The notes under the pieces are model-generated. The model had not been told where the DNA came from, searched no databases, and worked only from the letters and a program-made list of their open reading frames with translations. The position numbers and the translations under genes were made by a program. From the NCBI RefSeq assembly GCF_002003265.1, contig NZ_CP019687.1, positions 1,178,001 through 1,242,000 on the forward strand: a stretch of DNA of 64,000 bases, written 5' to 3'. This DNA is from Paenibacillus larvae subsp. larvae (GTDB lineage Bacteria > Bacillota > Bacilli > Paenibacillales > NBRC-103111). This document shows, in pieces, positions 27,840 to 36,675 of this stretch (the stretch's first letter is position 1; every line of letters begins with the position of its first letter).

Positions 27840-27959
27840 TTAATACAAAAAGGTCCGAGAAACAATAACCAATAAAATGAACAGGACTAAAATAGCTCCT
27901 GTATTCGTGAACAACCCTCCGTAACATGAACCGCCGTATCCTCCACAAGATGAGCTCAC
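27840..27959 (-). CDS. YjcZ-family sporulation peptide (39 residues)
   Basis: A tiny protein MSSSCGGYGGSCYGG followed by a single helix GAILVLFILLVIVSRTFLY. The Gly/Tyr/Cys-rich head with a C-terminal hydrophobic helix is the signature of the YjcZ family of spore-associated peptides. The start is GTG 27959 with GGAG 9 bases upstream, and a terminator follows. Membrane location in the developing spore is inferred from the family. Confidence 0.75.
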   Translation of the reverse strand: MSSSCGGYGGSCYGGLFTNTGAILVLFILLVIVSRTFLY

Positions 27960-28137
27960 GAGTAACACTCCATTCTTTTAGGCTCAATATCATTGTATGA
28001 TAAGAGCCAGGTCTTGATTGGACTGTTGGAGCCTGTTTTAGAAAAGGGCTGTGGACTTGTAAGGGAGCTATTTCTTTGTACATTGCCCGCGAGCATCTAG
28101 GAGATTAACCCTGAGCGCTCTTTTTGTATTGCTTGTG

Positions 28138-28398
28138 CTAAGCAAAATAAATTATATACAAAAATACAATACATACATTAAAGGGCAGTGTAGCTACAGT
28201 GAACCAAATCGCTTTTTGTTCTCGTGTATGTTTTTTATTGAACAAGGTTTCCATGTAAATGTTAAGTACAGTGATGAATAGAACAACTAAAACATATCTA
28301 GGTATATTACTTGTAAATCTTGACGTTATGAGGTAAGAGAAAAAAATCAGAAAAAATAATTGTGTGAAAGATAATTCATACTTCTTAAGAATACCCAT
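28138..28398 (-). CDS. Small polytopic membrane protein, candidate immunity protein
   Basis: An 86-residue protein with three predicted helices (FTQLFFLIFFSYLITS, RYVLVVLFITVLNIYM, AIWFTVATLPFNVCIVFLYI). AAAGGTGGAG precedes ATG 28398. It starts 11 bases after the stop of the peptide-precursor gene 28410-28958, so the two are co-transcribed. A short multi-helix membrane protein directly behind a secreted hydrophobic peptide gene is the usual place for immunity; this role is inference and the protein does not resemble SdpI by eye. Confidence 0.55.
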   Translation of the reverse strand: MGILKKYELSFTQLFFLIFFSYLITSRFTSNIPRYVLVVLFITVLNIYMETLFNKKHTREQKAIWFTVATLPFNVCIVFLYIIYFA

Positions 28399-28409
28399 TT
28401 TCTCCACCT

Positions 28410-28958
28410 TTAATTAGGACAAGCTAAACTACCTAAATAATATAATGCTCCAGCTCCTGCTGCAACTCCTATACCAAGGGGACCAGATACTCCTAATGCA
28501 TATGCTAGAACTGAGTATCCAGTTGAGTGGGCTAACCCTATTCCTCCTAAAACTGCAGAACACCCAAGTGTCCTTACGCCTGCAGCTTGTTCCGCTTTCA
28601 CAATCTCATTTTCAACTTCCTGTAAAGCTTTAAGCAACTGTTCTTTTTTATCTTGTCCTTGTAATCCAAGTAACATGGTATTGAAATTATCTACTTGTGA
28701 TTGAATATCTTGTACAGAAAGTTCTAAATTGTTCTCTTCCAGATCTTGCTTAAGTTTTTGCTTATCTTTTACCTTCAACAAATCGCCGATTCTTTCCAAG
28801 TTATCTTTTACTACAATCGCAACCAACTCTGTTTGTGAATCACTTCTTTCAGCGGCTACAACGGGATTTAAACCTAGACTCATAAAAGAGGTCAAGGCCA
28901 TAAGAAATACCATAGATAAAATAATGCTTTTTGTTTTTCCCCATCTAACCAGATACAT
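28410..28958 (-). CDS. Secreted precursor with hydrophobic C-terminal peptide (SdpC-like antimicrobial candidate)
   Basis: A 182-residue precursor: signal peptide (IILSMVFLMALTSFMSLG to VVAAE), a charged helical pro-region (about residues 30-125), then a roughly 53-residue Gly/Ala/Leu-rich tail from TLGCSAVLGGIGLAHSTGY to LYYLGSLACPN with two cysteines near its ends. A signal peptide, helical pro-region and two-Cys hydrophobic C-terminal peptide is the architecture of SdpC (sporulation-delaying protein) and some halocin-type precursors. AAGGAG at 9 bases supports ATG 28958. Activity and processing are inference. Confidence 0.55.
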   Translation of the reverse strand: MYLVRWGKTKSIILSMVFLMALTSFMSLGLNPVVAAERSDSQTELVAIVVKDNLERIGDLLKVKDKQKLKQDLEENNLELSVQDIQSQVDNFNTMLLGLQGQDKKEQLLKALQEVENEIVKAEQAAGVRTLGCSAVLGGIGLAHSTGYSVLAYALGVSGPLGIGVAAGAGALYYLGSLACPN

Positions 28959-29109
28959 TCTCACCATCTCCTTAAAAAATAATTTTTATCCCTTAATTTT
29001 ACATATATGGATATAGTGAGTCAATGGTTTTTTTCATTCGCTTTAAAATGTATATTCAACAAAACCAAATCTCTTGCAGTTTAAATTAACGATGTGACAA
29101 GAAAGATAA

Positions 29110-29143
29110 AAAGAGCCTTGAGGTGCTTCCTCAAAGGCTCTTT
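29110..29143. terminator. Strong hairpin terminator
   Basis: AAAGAGCCTTGAGG and CCTCAAAGGCTCTTT pair over 14 bases with one bulge, with T- or A-rich flanks on both strands. It lies in the 450-base gap between the peptide operon and the subtilase gene; the rest of that gap (28959-29109, 29144-29411) shows no gene. Confidence 0.75.
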
Positions 29144-29411
29144 CTGCGGTGCTTCTTCACACCCATATTATACCAATTATTAAGTAAGGTATCTACTGGT
29201 TGCAAAAACATGGGTTTTTGGGTAAGATGGTTGCAAAAAGCTTTTGTCAAGAACTTTTTTGATTTTTTATTGACAATCTTGCCTACAACCAATTCACTAA
29301 ATAAACGTGAAAATCACAACCAATAAAAACCGCCGCAGCATTTGCTGGTCGGCCGAAATAAAATTAACTAAATAAATGCAGTGAATTCATCCAAAAAGAT
29401 GCCAGAATCAT

Positions 29412-31486
29412 TTATACTTTTCTCAATTTAAATTTTTGATTTTTACCATTATTTTGTTTATATACAATAATCTTTGAACCATTTTCTGTTTCATAATCTG
29501 CTACATCCAATACTAAAGTCGGATCTTTTTTATTTTTAATAATGTAATAGCCGTCCCGTGTAGCTTCCAGGATCCAATAATGCTCTTCTTTATATTCATT
29601 AGGTGTAGCAAAAACCTGTTTGGAATTTGGGATAGCATTCCAAGCCAGTACTAGATTTTTATCACTTACACTTTTTATTTGATAGGCATCTCTATCATAT
29701 ACAAATTTCCATTTTTGATTATCCCCACCATGATTACTCCATAGTGTAACCTCACTATCACTTCTATTTAAATCTACAACACTTGTATCATTTAAAGCAG
29801 TTACAATTTGTACTTCATTAAGTTCTTCTTCATTTTGCTTTGTTTTTACCTTGATTTCATTACTAAATTGCAAAACGTTCCAATTGTCGTCAGCAGCTGC
29901 AATTTTAAATGTGTACTCGGTATTGGGTTGTAAATGATTTATTGTAGTAAACGGATCAAAAACTCCTTGTACTAAAACACCATTGCAATACACGTTATAT
30001 TTTGGCTCTTGATTCTCATCAAAATCATAAGGACTCCACTTTAAAGTCACACGATCGGTTTGGATGTCTGTCGCTTGTAAAACTATTGAGGTTGCTGGGG
30101 TAAATCCTAATTTATTTAAAATCGCTTTTAGATCAGGCATAACCCCTATTTTGTCAGAAGACGGGTTATTCGATGGCGTCCCTGTTTCTTGGTCACTTAA
30201 CAGGTCTCTTACCTCCTTGGGTGTGAATGGTTTTCCTAACTTTGCTTTTGCAATCCCTTGTAGGTTCACTGCTGCTCCTGCAATGATGGGAGAGGCACTG
30301 GAGGTTCCATTAAAGCCATCCGTGTATAAATTTTTTATACTTGGATACTTATCATTGGAGGTTGTGGTGGTTACATTTTGACCCCATGCATACACATCAA
30401 TTCGGCTACCGTAATTAGAGAACCATAAACGATTATGAGAAGTATCTGATGATCCTGCACCTACCATAATGGCACCGGAATCTTTAAAATCTGGGCTGTT
30501 TCGATTGAAAATATACTTCCCGTCCTTTGTAAAAGTATCCAGGTTTACACTTCCATTTGCTCCTGCTTCCACAACTGTAATACCTTTATTTACCGCATAT
30601 TTAATGGCATCAAATTTATCTTGATCATATTCTATTGGAACCAAGACACCTCCTGGCGTAACTTGCATTTCCAGTAGAAGAACATCCCCAGGGGTCATCT
30701 CATGCACTGCACTTACAATGGCATCGACCATGCTTCCTACGCCATTGGCTCTTGTTGTAGATGTTACTTTTGGTCGTGCTTTTGGTGAAGCTCCAATAAT
30801 ACCTATTTCATTATCAGTTCCTACAACTTCTCCTAAAACAGCAGTACCGTGGCTTGCTTGGTCAATAAGGTTAATACTGCCTGTAACGAGCGTAATTTGC
30901 TGATCGACTAGATCTTCATGATCCAGCAGCCAACCATTTTCCATATCTACAAAGGTAATCCCTTCCCCTTCCCCTCCAGGTATAGTCCATGCATATCGGG
31001 CATCAATTCCATGGGGGCAGCTTTTAGGTACCCTTTTTTTTTGAATAGAGGATTACGATCAGGTTGAGCGTATACATCCCCATGTTTCGTTAGATCGTCC
31101 TTTGGAATAACTGAATCCGACCCTTCAAATTCAACATGGGGCATTTCAATGTAGGCCGTTTCAACAAAAGGAGATTGTTTGAGTCTGTCCACAATAGACT
31201 GAGGATCTCCTTGATCTTTTGAAACTTGTATCGAATAATAATGAAATAAACTCAAATCTTTGGGTAGGTTATAGGTTTTCAAATCTTGAATTATATCTTC
31301 CGGTGATACTGTAAAAATGAGACGATTAAATTCCAAGCCAGAAAAGTCACTAAAAAAATCAACATGACCTTGGGTCAAGATATTCTCTTCTTCTAAAACT
31401 AGAGGTGTAGATTGTAGTACCTCATCCTTAAACTTTACAATAAGGTTGGTATATTCATCTTGTTCTGTTAATGTTCTACTATTCAT
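29412..31486 (-). pseudogene. Subtilase (S8) with fibronectin type III and ricin-like domains, one frameshift
   Basis: A serine protease. The first 179 codons (ATG 31486, GAAGGAGAAG upstream) form a pro-domain-like region; at GCTGCCCCCATGG near 31014 one C is missing, and the next frame continues HGIDARYAWTIPGGEGEGIT, then the triad: Asp in TFVDMENGW, His in SHGTAVLGEV, Ser in NGTSSASPI. After it come a fibronectin III domain (ATDIQTDRVTLKWSPYDFDE to FSNEIKVKTK) and a ricin-type beta-trefoil (SNHGGDNQKWKFVYDRDAYQ, NGKNQKFKLRKV). No Sec signal is seen at the N-terminus. ATG 30944 inside the second frame would lack the pro-region. Confidence 0.85.
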
Positions 31487-31685
31487 TTTTTCTTCTCCTT
31501 CGTTTTCTTTTCATATAATTACAAATAAATCCCTTTAAATTTCCTATTGCTATGTAAGACTAATCATTTTAGTGCCTACATAAAAATCAATCCTCCTTTC
31601 GTTTACACTTAAAATATAACTTTAAAAATGTCTAAAAAAGCATAGAGTTTTTCACCCATTGATGAAAATTTTCTGAAAGGTGATA

Positions 31686-31975
31686 ATGTTGAATAATCTT
31701 GAGAAAAAACAAATGGGACTAAGGATTAAAAAATTACGTGAAGAAAAAGGCCTTACGCAAGATGAATTGGCGGAAATGCTTAAGATGAAAAACCGGGCTA
31801 CCGTATCCAGTTATGAGCTGGGCGTTCTATTCCTCCTAGTGATGTTCTGCGCAATTTAGCTGATATTTTTGATGTGTCTGCCGACTATTTACTTGGGAGA
31901 GGGGAAACTGACGAATCCGTTACTCCATCAGAGAATAATCCAGCGGCTCGGTATCTGAAATTGGGTGGGCGATAA
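31686..31975 (+). pseudogene. Phage-type XRE repressor, frameshifted
   Basis: Helix-turn-helix_3 protein: MGLRIKKLREEKGLTQDEL, AEMLKMKNRATVSSYELG, then one base is missing near 31826 and the next frame reads SIPPSDVLRNLADIFDVSAD, YLLGRGETDES to a stop at 31975. AAGGTGAT precedes ATG 31686. If repaired it is a standard repressor of about 97 residues for the integrative element. Confidence 0.8.
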
Positions 31976-31998
31976 AATTAGGGAGACAGAGCCAAGAT

Positions 31999-32523
31999 AT
32001 GACACAAAAAGAATTAGGTAAGCAGGTAGACGAGAATCAAAGACAAATTTCCAGCTATGAACTGGATCTTAAACCTGTTCCGGAGCATACACTTGATAAA
32101 ATCATGGAAGTTTTCGGTTTGTCGTTCCCGGAATTTTTAGCTAAGTACAACATGTGGGATGAGCCCATTCACTCCCATTTTGATAGAGATGTGGATAAGC
32201 AGATTGCTTTCGAGCAAACTGCTGCTGGTAACATTACCGACCAATCAAATTTATGTAAACGCAAACAGGAATTGACTGGTAGGCGATGGGGGTATAGAAA
32301 GCTCATCCCACTGTCCGCAATTGTACAAGCCCACAAAGCCTGCCTACGAAATAGGTATGAGATCGCTGATTACCTAGGCGTGACAGAAGAGTTTTTACAA
32401 GATGCAATTGACTATTACCGGGATAAATACGGTGTATGCACACAGCATGAACAATATTTAATTTACTTTGACCCACTCAACGTAATTGAACCCGTATTAT
32501 CTTTTGGCGCTTTCCAGCTGTAA
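31999..32523 (+). CDS. HTH protein fused to an ImmA/IrrE-like C-terminal region
   Basis: N-terminal XRE helix-turn-helix (TQKELGKQVDENQRQISSYE) followed, from about residue 95, by LIPLSAIVQAHKACLRNRYE and IADYLGVTEEFLQDAIDYYR, which resemble the end of ImmA/IrrE metalloproteases after the HExxH zinc site. No HExxH is present, so the protease core appears lost and the chain may be a fusion by deletion. In phage-like elements ImmA cleaves the adjacent repressor; this copy could not. The frame is open a little upstream of ATG 31999. Confidence 0.6.
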   Translation: MTQKELGKQVDENQRQISSYELDLKPVPEHTLDKIMEVFGLSFPEFLAKYNMWDEPIHSHFDRDVDKQIAFEQTAAGNITDQSNLCKRKQELTGRRWGYRKLIPLSAIVQAHKACLRNRYEIADYLGVTEEFLQDAIDYYRDKYGVCTQHEQYLIYFDPLNVIEPVLSFGAFQL

Positions 32524-32577
32524 GGCTGTTTACTATACATAAAAACAGAACATACGTTCCATTAGGAAGGAACTAAA

Positions 32578-33633
32578 ATGGCATCCATTGAAAAACGTGG
32601 TACAAACTCATGGCGACTTATAGTAGAGGTAGGATACGATTCTAAGGGTAAACGTGTAAAAAGAACCCGAACTATAAGAGTGGAAGACCAAGCTTTATTG
32701 AGGACAACGAAGAAGCTTAGAGAATATCTGGAGACGGAGTTGCACAAATTTAAAATTGAAGTTGAGGCAGGGGAATATATTGCTCCTGAGAAAATGACAT
32801 TTGGGGTCTTTGTCGAAGATTGGCGAACCAAATACGCCGTAAAAGAATTAAGCCCTAAAACGTTAGCCGTTCACATGCGATTTATTAACCTACGAATTTT
32901 ACCTGTTTTCGGAAGTAAGCGTCTGGATCAGATCAAACCGTTTCACATTGTACAATTTCTGACCGATCTGAACGAAGGTGACCGTTTAGACGGTAAGGAT
33001 GGAAAACTTGCTTCTGGAACAATCCATTATGTGTACCGCGTTCTGAAAAACATTTTTTCGCGGGCGAACGAGTGGAAAATCATCAAAGGGAATCCAGTCG
33101 CAGAGGTGAAAAGGCCGAAAGTCGCACATAAAGAGGTTGAGGTCTACGATGAAAATGAAGTCGCAGAATTGTTCCAGGCCTTAGAAAAATTGGCGAATAA
33201 TGATCACGTTAGCCCCGACAACCGGTTTGCGCCGAGGCGAACTGGTCGGCCTCGAGTGGGGGCACGTTAACCTGGAGAAAGGAACAATTGACGTTAAACA
33301 GAGCATTACGATGGCCTTAAACGGCAAGCCGATTATCATAGAACCTAAAACCAAAAAATCCAAAAGAACAATCTCTTTACCTGATTCAGTCGTGGAAGAA
33401 TTTCTGAAAAAGAATAACCTGCGCCATATTCGCTTTCACGATCTGCGTCACACATCGGCACCCTGCTTATCAACCAGGGAGTGCATGCAAAAATCATATC
33501 TGAGCGCCTGGGCCATGCCAGCCTAACCACCACCATGAACGTATACGGCCACGCTCTTCAATCAGCTGATAAGGAAGCTGCCAACAAGTTCGAGAATGTA
33601 CTTTTTTTCAGAAAATCCAACGGAAAGCAATAA
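32578..33633 (+). pseudogene. Tyrosine integrase, frameshifted and internally deleted
   Basis: Site-specific recombinase of the element. Order: N-terminal AP2-like arm-binding domain (SIEKRGTNSWRLIVEVGYDS), SAM-like core-binding domain (FGVFVEDWRTKYAVKELSPK), then a frame change near 33200 to the catalytic domain with TTGLRRGELVGLEW (Arg), a jump from VVEEFLKKNN directly to IRFHDLRHTSA (about 60 residues missing), a second one-base loss near 33462, then ERLGHASLTTTMNVYGHAL (His and Tyr). AGGAAGGA precedes ATG 32578. Not functional as read. Confidence 0.9.
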
Positions 33634-33664
33634 AAACGACACACTGCCCACGTGCCGTTTTTAT
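33632..33664 (+). terminator. Terminator of the integrase gene
   Basis: AAAAACG-ACA and TG-CCGTTTTT pair directly after the stop and end in TTTTTATT. Confidence 0.65.
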
Positions 33665-33755
33665 TAGGATTCTTTCGTCCCCAATTCGTCCTCAAGCAAA
33701 ATTACACCCCATTAGAAACCTTTATAAATCAGGAAAACTGCACACTCCACATGTA

Positions 33756-33769
33756 CCTGACCCGGGAGC
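33756..33769. repeat. Right attachment-site repeat (attR candidate)
   Basis: Second copy of CCTGACCCGGGAGC; the following CTTTTAG supplies the missing right end of the amidase terminator. From 33770 to 34001 no gene is seen. Confidence 0.6.
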
Positions 33770-34001
33770 CTTTTAGATTGTTATAGGAAATCCCTTCATT
33801 CGGCAAAGGTTCTGCTTTATGGGCGCTAGTGCTCAGCCTTTAAGTAAGGAAATAACCGATTTCCCCGGGTTTAGCAGGCAGCACTTAAGGGAAATATTCC
33901 GCTTTATAATCCACTTAGAATCTTAGGCCCATGACAGACGCACATACGATATAGACCAATACCGCATATGCTATGACATCTATCTTCAGGGAGGTAAAGG
34001 G

Positions 34002-34760
34002 ATGAACCATAGAAAGCGTATAGCAAGCAAATGGGAAAAACATAAGATTCTACTTGACGAGAAACTGTTGAAAAAATATCTTCCTGCCACTTTTAAGTAC
34101 AGTAAAGATAAGCTTGAGGAGATGCTGGAGCAATATGGAATGGTTTACATTAAGCCGGAGAAAGGGTATGGAGGCAAAGGGATAATCCGGGCAGAGCAAT
34201 TAAACGGACCAATCGTAACGTACAAGTATCACTATAAGAAAAACGTTCACCAATGCGAAACATTCGATGAACTAAGCGATGCAATCGAAGGCCATCTAAA
34301 AGCTTATTCCAGACAGTTCCTGATTCAAAAAGGAATTTATATGCTCCGTTATAAAGGTGTTCCATTTGACCTGCGTGTCATGGTCCAATTGAGTCCATCC
34401 GAAAACTGGGAAGCAACGGGTGTTATTGGACGAACTGCGGATCCGAAAAGAGCCGTAACTAACGTGAAAAGCGGCGGAAAGGCTGTTCCGGTGGAAAAAT
34501 TATTAGCTAAGCATATGCCAAAAGAAAAACATAGTTTTATTACATTTATCAAGAAAATAGGAGTAAAATGTGCAAAGCAACTTCAGACCAAATATCCCAA
34601 TTTAAAAGAAATCGGCGTGGACATTGCGGTGGATACAGATCATCACCCATGGATATTGGAAGTAAATACCCTCCCTGCTATTTACGGATTTAAAATTCTA
34701 AAAGATAAGTCCATTTATAAAACAATGAAGCTATATTCCAAAGCTTATAATAATAAATAA
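34002..34760 (+). CDS. YheC/YheD-like ATP-grasp protein (spore-associated)
   Basis: A 252-residue ATP-grasp protein of the YheC/YheD family, associated with the endospore coat. Seen: GMVYIKPEKGYGGKGIIRAE (ATP-binding lysine and glycine loop), VPFDLRVMVQLS and GVDIAVDTDHHPWILEVNTL (metal-binding E-x-N near the end). GGGAGG at 7 bases before ATG 34002 fixes the start. It is shorter than YheC (about 360 residues), lacking that protein's N-terminal domain. Ligated substrate unknown. Confidence 0.87.
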   Translation: MNHRKRIASKWEKHKILLDEKLLKKYLPATFKYSKDKLEEMLEQYGMVYIKPEKGYGGKGIIRAEQLNGPIVTYKYHYKKNVHQCETFDELSDAIEGHLKAYSRQFLIQKGIYMLRYKGVPFDLRVMVQLSPSENWEATGVIGRTADPKRAVTNVKSGGKAVPVEKLLAKHMPKEKHSFITFIKKIGVKCAKQLQTKYPNLKEIGVDIAVDTDHHPWILEVNTLPAIYGFKILKDKSIYKTMKLYSKAYNNK

Positions 34761-34800
34761 AAGTTCTCCGGAATTGGTGTGAATCTCCACTTTTATTAGA

Positions 34801-34877
34801 ATCACGAAACCGGAACATGCGGTGAACCCTCTTACTAAAGAGTATGGCTAAGTGATCCCTCCGGTTCTGTCTTTTTT
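34801..34877 (+). terminator. Structured terminator-like RNA element
   Basis: AACCGGA (34808-34814) pairs with TCCGGTT (34860-34866) and is followed by CTGTCTTTTTTAG. Inside, ATCAC/GTGAT and CTCTT/AGAG can pair too, making a larger branched fold than a simple terminator. It could end the YheC/D-like transcript or be a small RNA. Confidence 0.5.
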
Positions 34878-34921
34878 AGATTCACGCCAACATTTCAAAA
34901 GTAAAATGTTGGCGTGAATCT
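34878..34921. repeat. Perfect 18-bp inverted repeat
   Basis: AGATTCACGCCAACATTT and its exact complement at 34904-34921 enclose an 8-base loop. The arms are not GC-hairpin plus T-tract like the other terminators here. From 34922 to 35037 nothing else is visible. Confidence 0.85.
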
Positions 34922-35037
34922 ATTATTAGTATGGAACCCAAAATAATTGCCATATAGAAATCAATTTGGCACGATTACTAATACAGCATTTGCCGAACGA
35001 TAATGGGGGTTTTTATAAAATCCCAAGTACCCTCTAT

Positions 35038-35083
35038 ATTTAAAAAAGACGGAAGCCCAAAGGGTATTCCATCTTTTTTAAAT
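35038..35083. terminator. Bidirectional terminator
   Basis: ATTTAAAAAAGA and TCTTTTTTAAAT are perfect complements, extended by GGAA/TTCC after one mismatch. It ends the small membrane protein gene on the minus strand. Confidence 0.75.
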
Positions 35084-35121
35084 CTGTATAACCAGATATA
35101 ACCTTCTTCCGATCCCCTGGA

Positions 35122-35412
35122 TCAGACAAGACGCCTATGATGGTCTAATACAGCGATGAAAAGTAGTTTACATAAGTATACGAAAAATTGAAACATAACA
35201 AACATCAGAGACAAAAATGCGGCAATTACCCAAGCCTCAAACGCAGAAGAATGAAAAGCCGAGAAAGGTTCCGGAAACATTGCAGCCAGACTAAAGGAAA
35301 CCGCCATTGACAAGGCAGCCCCCATCAGAAACATCCGGGTAGTCAAAGCAAGCAAAGGAAGAGCAAATACCAGTGTATAGAACCAGATATTTGTATAGTA
35401 GTTTTGGTACAA
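35122..35412 (-). CDS. Small membrane protein of unknown function
   Basis: A 96-residue hydrophobic protein with three likely helices (FYTLVFALPLLALTTRMFLM, AALSMAVSFSLAAMFP, WVIAAFLSLMFVMFQFFVYL). No family recognised. It is followed by a terminator. The start at 35412 has no strong Shine-Dalgarno. The 385-base gap beyond, to the tetR start, holds only AT-rich sequence and the operator at 35745. Confidence 0.5.
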   Translation of the reverse strand: MYQNYYTNIWFYTLVFALPLLALTTRMFLMGAALSMAVSFSLAAMFPEPFSAFHSSAFEAWVIAAFLSLMFVMFQFFVYLCKLLFIAVLDHHRRLV

Positions 35413-35744
35413 AAATGGCAGCGGAGAACAAAATACAAGTACGGTTCATTGGTAATAAGGGAGACGTTTCATTGATAGCTCACCTCAATTTATCATTAGG
35501 CACTTGTTCCATTTATACCATATATATCCTCTGTTTCTATTTTATTCTAAATTCACGAAAAGTTCAACAATTATTCACATCTTGTTCAATTTTTTTCTGA
35601 CAATGACAAGCATCAAATAAGGTTCCGCATGCATGCCCGTAAACGGTTCCCTTCAAAATCGACCACTTATTTATGAGATCTCTCATTCAAACTATCGCCT
35701 CTTTTCGGGAAGAATAAACACTACATAAATTTCCATTGATTATC

Positions 35745-35760
35745 TACCGTCCAGACGGTA
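35745..35760. promoter_or_regulatory. TetR operator controlling the SMR efflux operon
   Basis: TACCGTC-CA-GACGGTA is a perfect inverted repeat 38 bases before the TetR start codon, and similar ACCGnnnnACGGT operators are known for QacR-like regulators. Autoregulation of the three-gene operon is inferred. Confidence 0.7.
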
Positions 35761-35797
35761 TACTATGTTTGATTTATTTTTCAAGGAGGAATTATTG

Positions 35798-36337
35798 ATG
35801 TCTGCCCCATCCAAGCGCCAGCATATTCTGGATGCGGCCTGCCGCATTGTTAAGGAACTCGGAGCCGTACATTTAACTTTAGACGCTGTAGCCAAAGAAG
35901 CGAGGGTAAGTAAAGGAGGACTGCTTTATCATTTTCCGAGCAAAGAAGCCCTGATCCAAGAAATGATTACTCACATGGATGAAAAGTACTTGAAGAATGT
36001 AGAAGCCCTAAGCCGTCAGGATAAGGAATCCCGGGGGAATTGGTCCCGGGCATATGCCATTGAAACCTTCAATCAAGTGGAGGGGGACAAAGATATTTTC
36101 CCCGCTTTGCTGGCGGGTATTGCCACTTCTCCTGATTCGCTCGAACCTTTAAAGCAGACTTACGGCCATTTACGGAAAAGGCTCGAAGATGATGGAATTG
36201 ATCCATTAAAAAGCAATCTAATCCGGTTGGCCTCTGACGGGCTATGGTTTTCCGAATTGTTTGGATTAGATCCTCTGGAGCCTTACATGCGGTCAAAAGT
36301 GCTTGAAGAATTGATTCGATTATCTAAGGAGAACTGA
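35798..36337 (+). CDS. TetR-family regulator of the adjacent SMR efflux pair
   Basis: A 179-residue repressor. Helix-turn-helix: DAACRIVKELGAVHLTLDAV followed by AKEARVSKGGLLYHFPSKEA. The C-terminal part resembles TetR_C regulators of multidrug pumps. AAGGAGG at 8 bases favours ATG 35798 over 35765. Five bases separate it from the first SMR gene; all three genes form one operon behind the operator at 35745. Confidence 0.9.
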   Translation: MSAPSKRQHILDAACRIVKELGAVHLTLDAVAKEARVSKGGLLYHFPSKEALIQEMITHMDEKYLKNVEALSRQDKESRGNWSRAYAIETFNQVEGDKDIFPALLAGIATSPDSLEPLKQTYGHLRKRLEDDGIDPLKSNLIRLASDGLWFSELFGLDPLEPYMRSKVLEELIRLSKEN

Positions 36338-36342
36338 ACATC

Positions 36343-36675
36343 ATGATAGGATATCTAACTTTAGCAGTATCGCTTACCTTAGAAATGTTTGGAGCCACCA
36401 TGTTGAAATTATCTAAAGGATTTACGAAATGGCTGCCTGCTGTCCTGGTTGTATTCGGGTATGGTTCCGCCTTTTACTTCTTTTCCAAGTCTTTAACTTA
36501 TTTACCTCTTAATCTCGCATATGCCACCTGGGCAGGTCTCGGGACGTCGCTGACCGTTCTGGTAGATTATTTTTTCTTTAAAGAGTCGCTGACCAAGCGG
36601 TCTCTCCTAGGTCTTGTCCTCATTGTCTGTGGAGTTTTTATTTTAAATCTTTCGGGGGTTGCTTCTCATGGATAA
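36343..36675 (+). CDS. Small multidrug resistance (SMR) protein, subunit 1
   Basis: A 110-residue four-helix EmrE-type transporter. The essential membrane Glu is present (VSLTLEMFGATMLKLSKGF, Glu14), as is the YATWAGLGTSLTVLVDYFFF motif of helix 3. It presumably forms a hetero-oligomer with the next gene, as in EbrAB, YkkCD and YvdRS, exporting cationic compounds with proton influx. Its stop overlaps the next start (ATGGATAA). Confidence 0.93.
   Translation: MIGYLTLAVSLTLEMFGATMLKLSKGFTKWLPAVLVVFGYGSAFYFFSKSLTYLPLNLAYATWAGLGTSLTVLVDYFFFKESLTKRSLLGLVLIVCGVFILNLSGVASHG

Larger units (their letters stand above)
27287..33780. mobile_element. Degenerate integrative element between 14-bp direct repeats
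   Basis: The 14-mer CCTGACCCGGGAGC occurs at 27299-27312 and 33756-33769. A tyrosine integrase gene lies beside the right copy, with a phage-type repressor pair before it, as in prophage-like or ICE-like islands. Excision between the repeats would rebuild AAAAAGACTCC-TGACCC-GGGAGCCTTTT, a good terminator for the amidase gene. Cargo between: a small basic protein, a YjcZ-like peptide, a candidate antimicrobial peptide pair and a subtilase. The integrase is broken, so the element looks fixed. The 6.5-kb size is far below a full prophage. Confidence 0.65.

Noticed and set aside
34002-35121. Extension of the integrative element past 33.8 kb
   Set aside because: The direct repeat ends at 33769 and the following genes are ordinary spore-related or membrane genes with no mobility functions.
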